Shown in pieces: positions 63,669 through 64,000 of a stretch of DNA of 64,000 nucleotides. The translations under genes were made by a program, and so were the position numbers. Numbering within the stretch: the stretch's first letter is position 1; each line of letters starts with the position of its first letter. Under the pieces are notes generated by a model that worked only from the letters and a program-made list of their open reading frames with translations, was not told the DNA's origin and searched no databases. Source of the stretch: an uncultured Allorhizobium sp. (GTDB taxonomy: Bacteria; Pseudomonadota; Alphaproteobacteria; Rhizobiales; Rhizobiaceae); assembly GCA_958439205.1 (NCBI GenBank), contig OY288189.1, positions 2,371,001-2,435,000 on the forward strand, in the 5' to 3' direction.

Positions 63669-64000
63669 ATGACCATCAAGTTGCAGAAGCCAGATATCAC
63701 TGAGCTGAAGCCACGCATCACCGTTTTCGGTGTCGGTGGCGGCGGCGGCAATGCCGTCAACAACATGATCACCGCTGGTCTGCAGGGCGTCGATTTCGTC
63801 GTTGCCAACACGGATGCCCAGGCGCTGACCATGACCAAGGCTGAGCGCATCATCCAGCTCGGCGTCAACGTCACCGAAGGCCTCGGCGCCGGTTCGCAGC
63901 CGGAAGTCGGTCGCGCCGCCGCTGAAGAGTGCATCGACGAGATCATCGATCACCTGAACGGTACCCACATGTGCTTCGTCACCGCCGGCATGGGTGGTGG
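63669..64000 (+). CDS. ftsZ: Cell division protein FtsZ, N-terminal part (cut by window end)
   Basis: About 110 residues are visible from ATG 63669, with AAGGAACGGG upstream. The tubulin-like nucleotide site is present: [30 protein letters not shown], a long [17 protein letters not shown], and the start of the signature FVTAGMGGG at the window edge. Its 96-base gap from ftsA may contain regulatory sequence, but I see no clear promoter. Confidence 0.97.
   Translation, partial: MTIKLQKPDITELKPRITVFGVGGGGGNAVNNMITAGLQGVDFVVANTDAQALTMTKAERIIQLGVNVTEGLGAGSQPEVGRAAAEECIDEIIDHLNGTHMCFVTAGMGG

Noticed and set aside
61791..63968. A 725-codon minus-strand open frame across ftsQ, ftsA and the start of ftsZ
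   Set aside because: Antisense shadow of well-identified genes; no domain or start signal.

Overview
The window looks like chromosomal DNA of an alphaproteobacterium of the Rhizobiales, most likely Rhizobiaceae. The evidence is GC-rich coding sequence, TRAP and ABC importers, a betaine-lipid btaBA pair, a PPi-dependent phosphofructokinase, a VirC1/ParA-like ATPase, an ldtR/ldtP pair, and a division and cell wall (dcw) cluster with rnpB just upstream. I saw no insertion sequence, phage, CRISPR array or tRNA gene. Genus-level identity is inference.

Bases 1-10571 form a catabolic island. On the minus strand lie an RpiR-type regulator, an ABC substrate-binding protein and the start of its permease. 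On the plus strand lie an N-formylglutamate amidohydrolase-like enzyme, a short leader ORF, a TRAP transporter (dctQ-dctM-dctP), a glutamine-synthetase-like ligase, an aldehyde dehydrogenase and an iron-type alcohol dehydrogenase, closed by a strong terminator. Together they suggest uptake of an amine or amino alcohol, gamma-glutamylation, stepwise oxidation and release of the glutamyl group. An inverted pair of 15-bp sites in the divergent promoter region is the likely RpiR operator.

Bases 10600-30000 hold mixed housekeeping genes: parA-like, ldtP and ldtR with linked genes, a rhodanese-like protein, a RidA protein, an EamA exporter, an Ada/AraC-type regulator, a TPP enzyme overlapping a CoA-transferase, a GT-C-like membrane protein, ettA, a chemoreceptor, and an ArsR-methyltransferase regulator with metF behind a perfect 20-bp palindrome.

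Bases 30000-45110 include an unannotated 25-residue membrane peptide and several cell wall enzymes: an MltB-like transglycosylase, a GH25 lysozyme, two SLT proteins and an AmiD-like amidase. Also here are btaA-btaB with a Pho-box-like site, a GGDEF-EAL protein, a serine hydrolase, a LysE exporter, pfp, a TerB/J-domain protein, a structured intergenic region, a FAD oxidoreductase and rnpB.

Bases 45228-64000 are the dcw cluster in canonical order: mraZ-rsmH-ftsL-ftsI-murE-murF-mraY-murD-ftsW-murG-murC-murB-[GGDEF]-ddl-ftsQ-ftsA-ftsZ (ftsZ cut by the window end). Most genes overlap or nearly touch. Five TCCCA-type repeats on an exact 10-bp period upstream of mraZ match the known MraZ-box layout, with a CtrA-like site just before them. 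A diguanylate cyclase gene sits between murB and ddl, an unusual link between c-di-GMP signalling and division.
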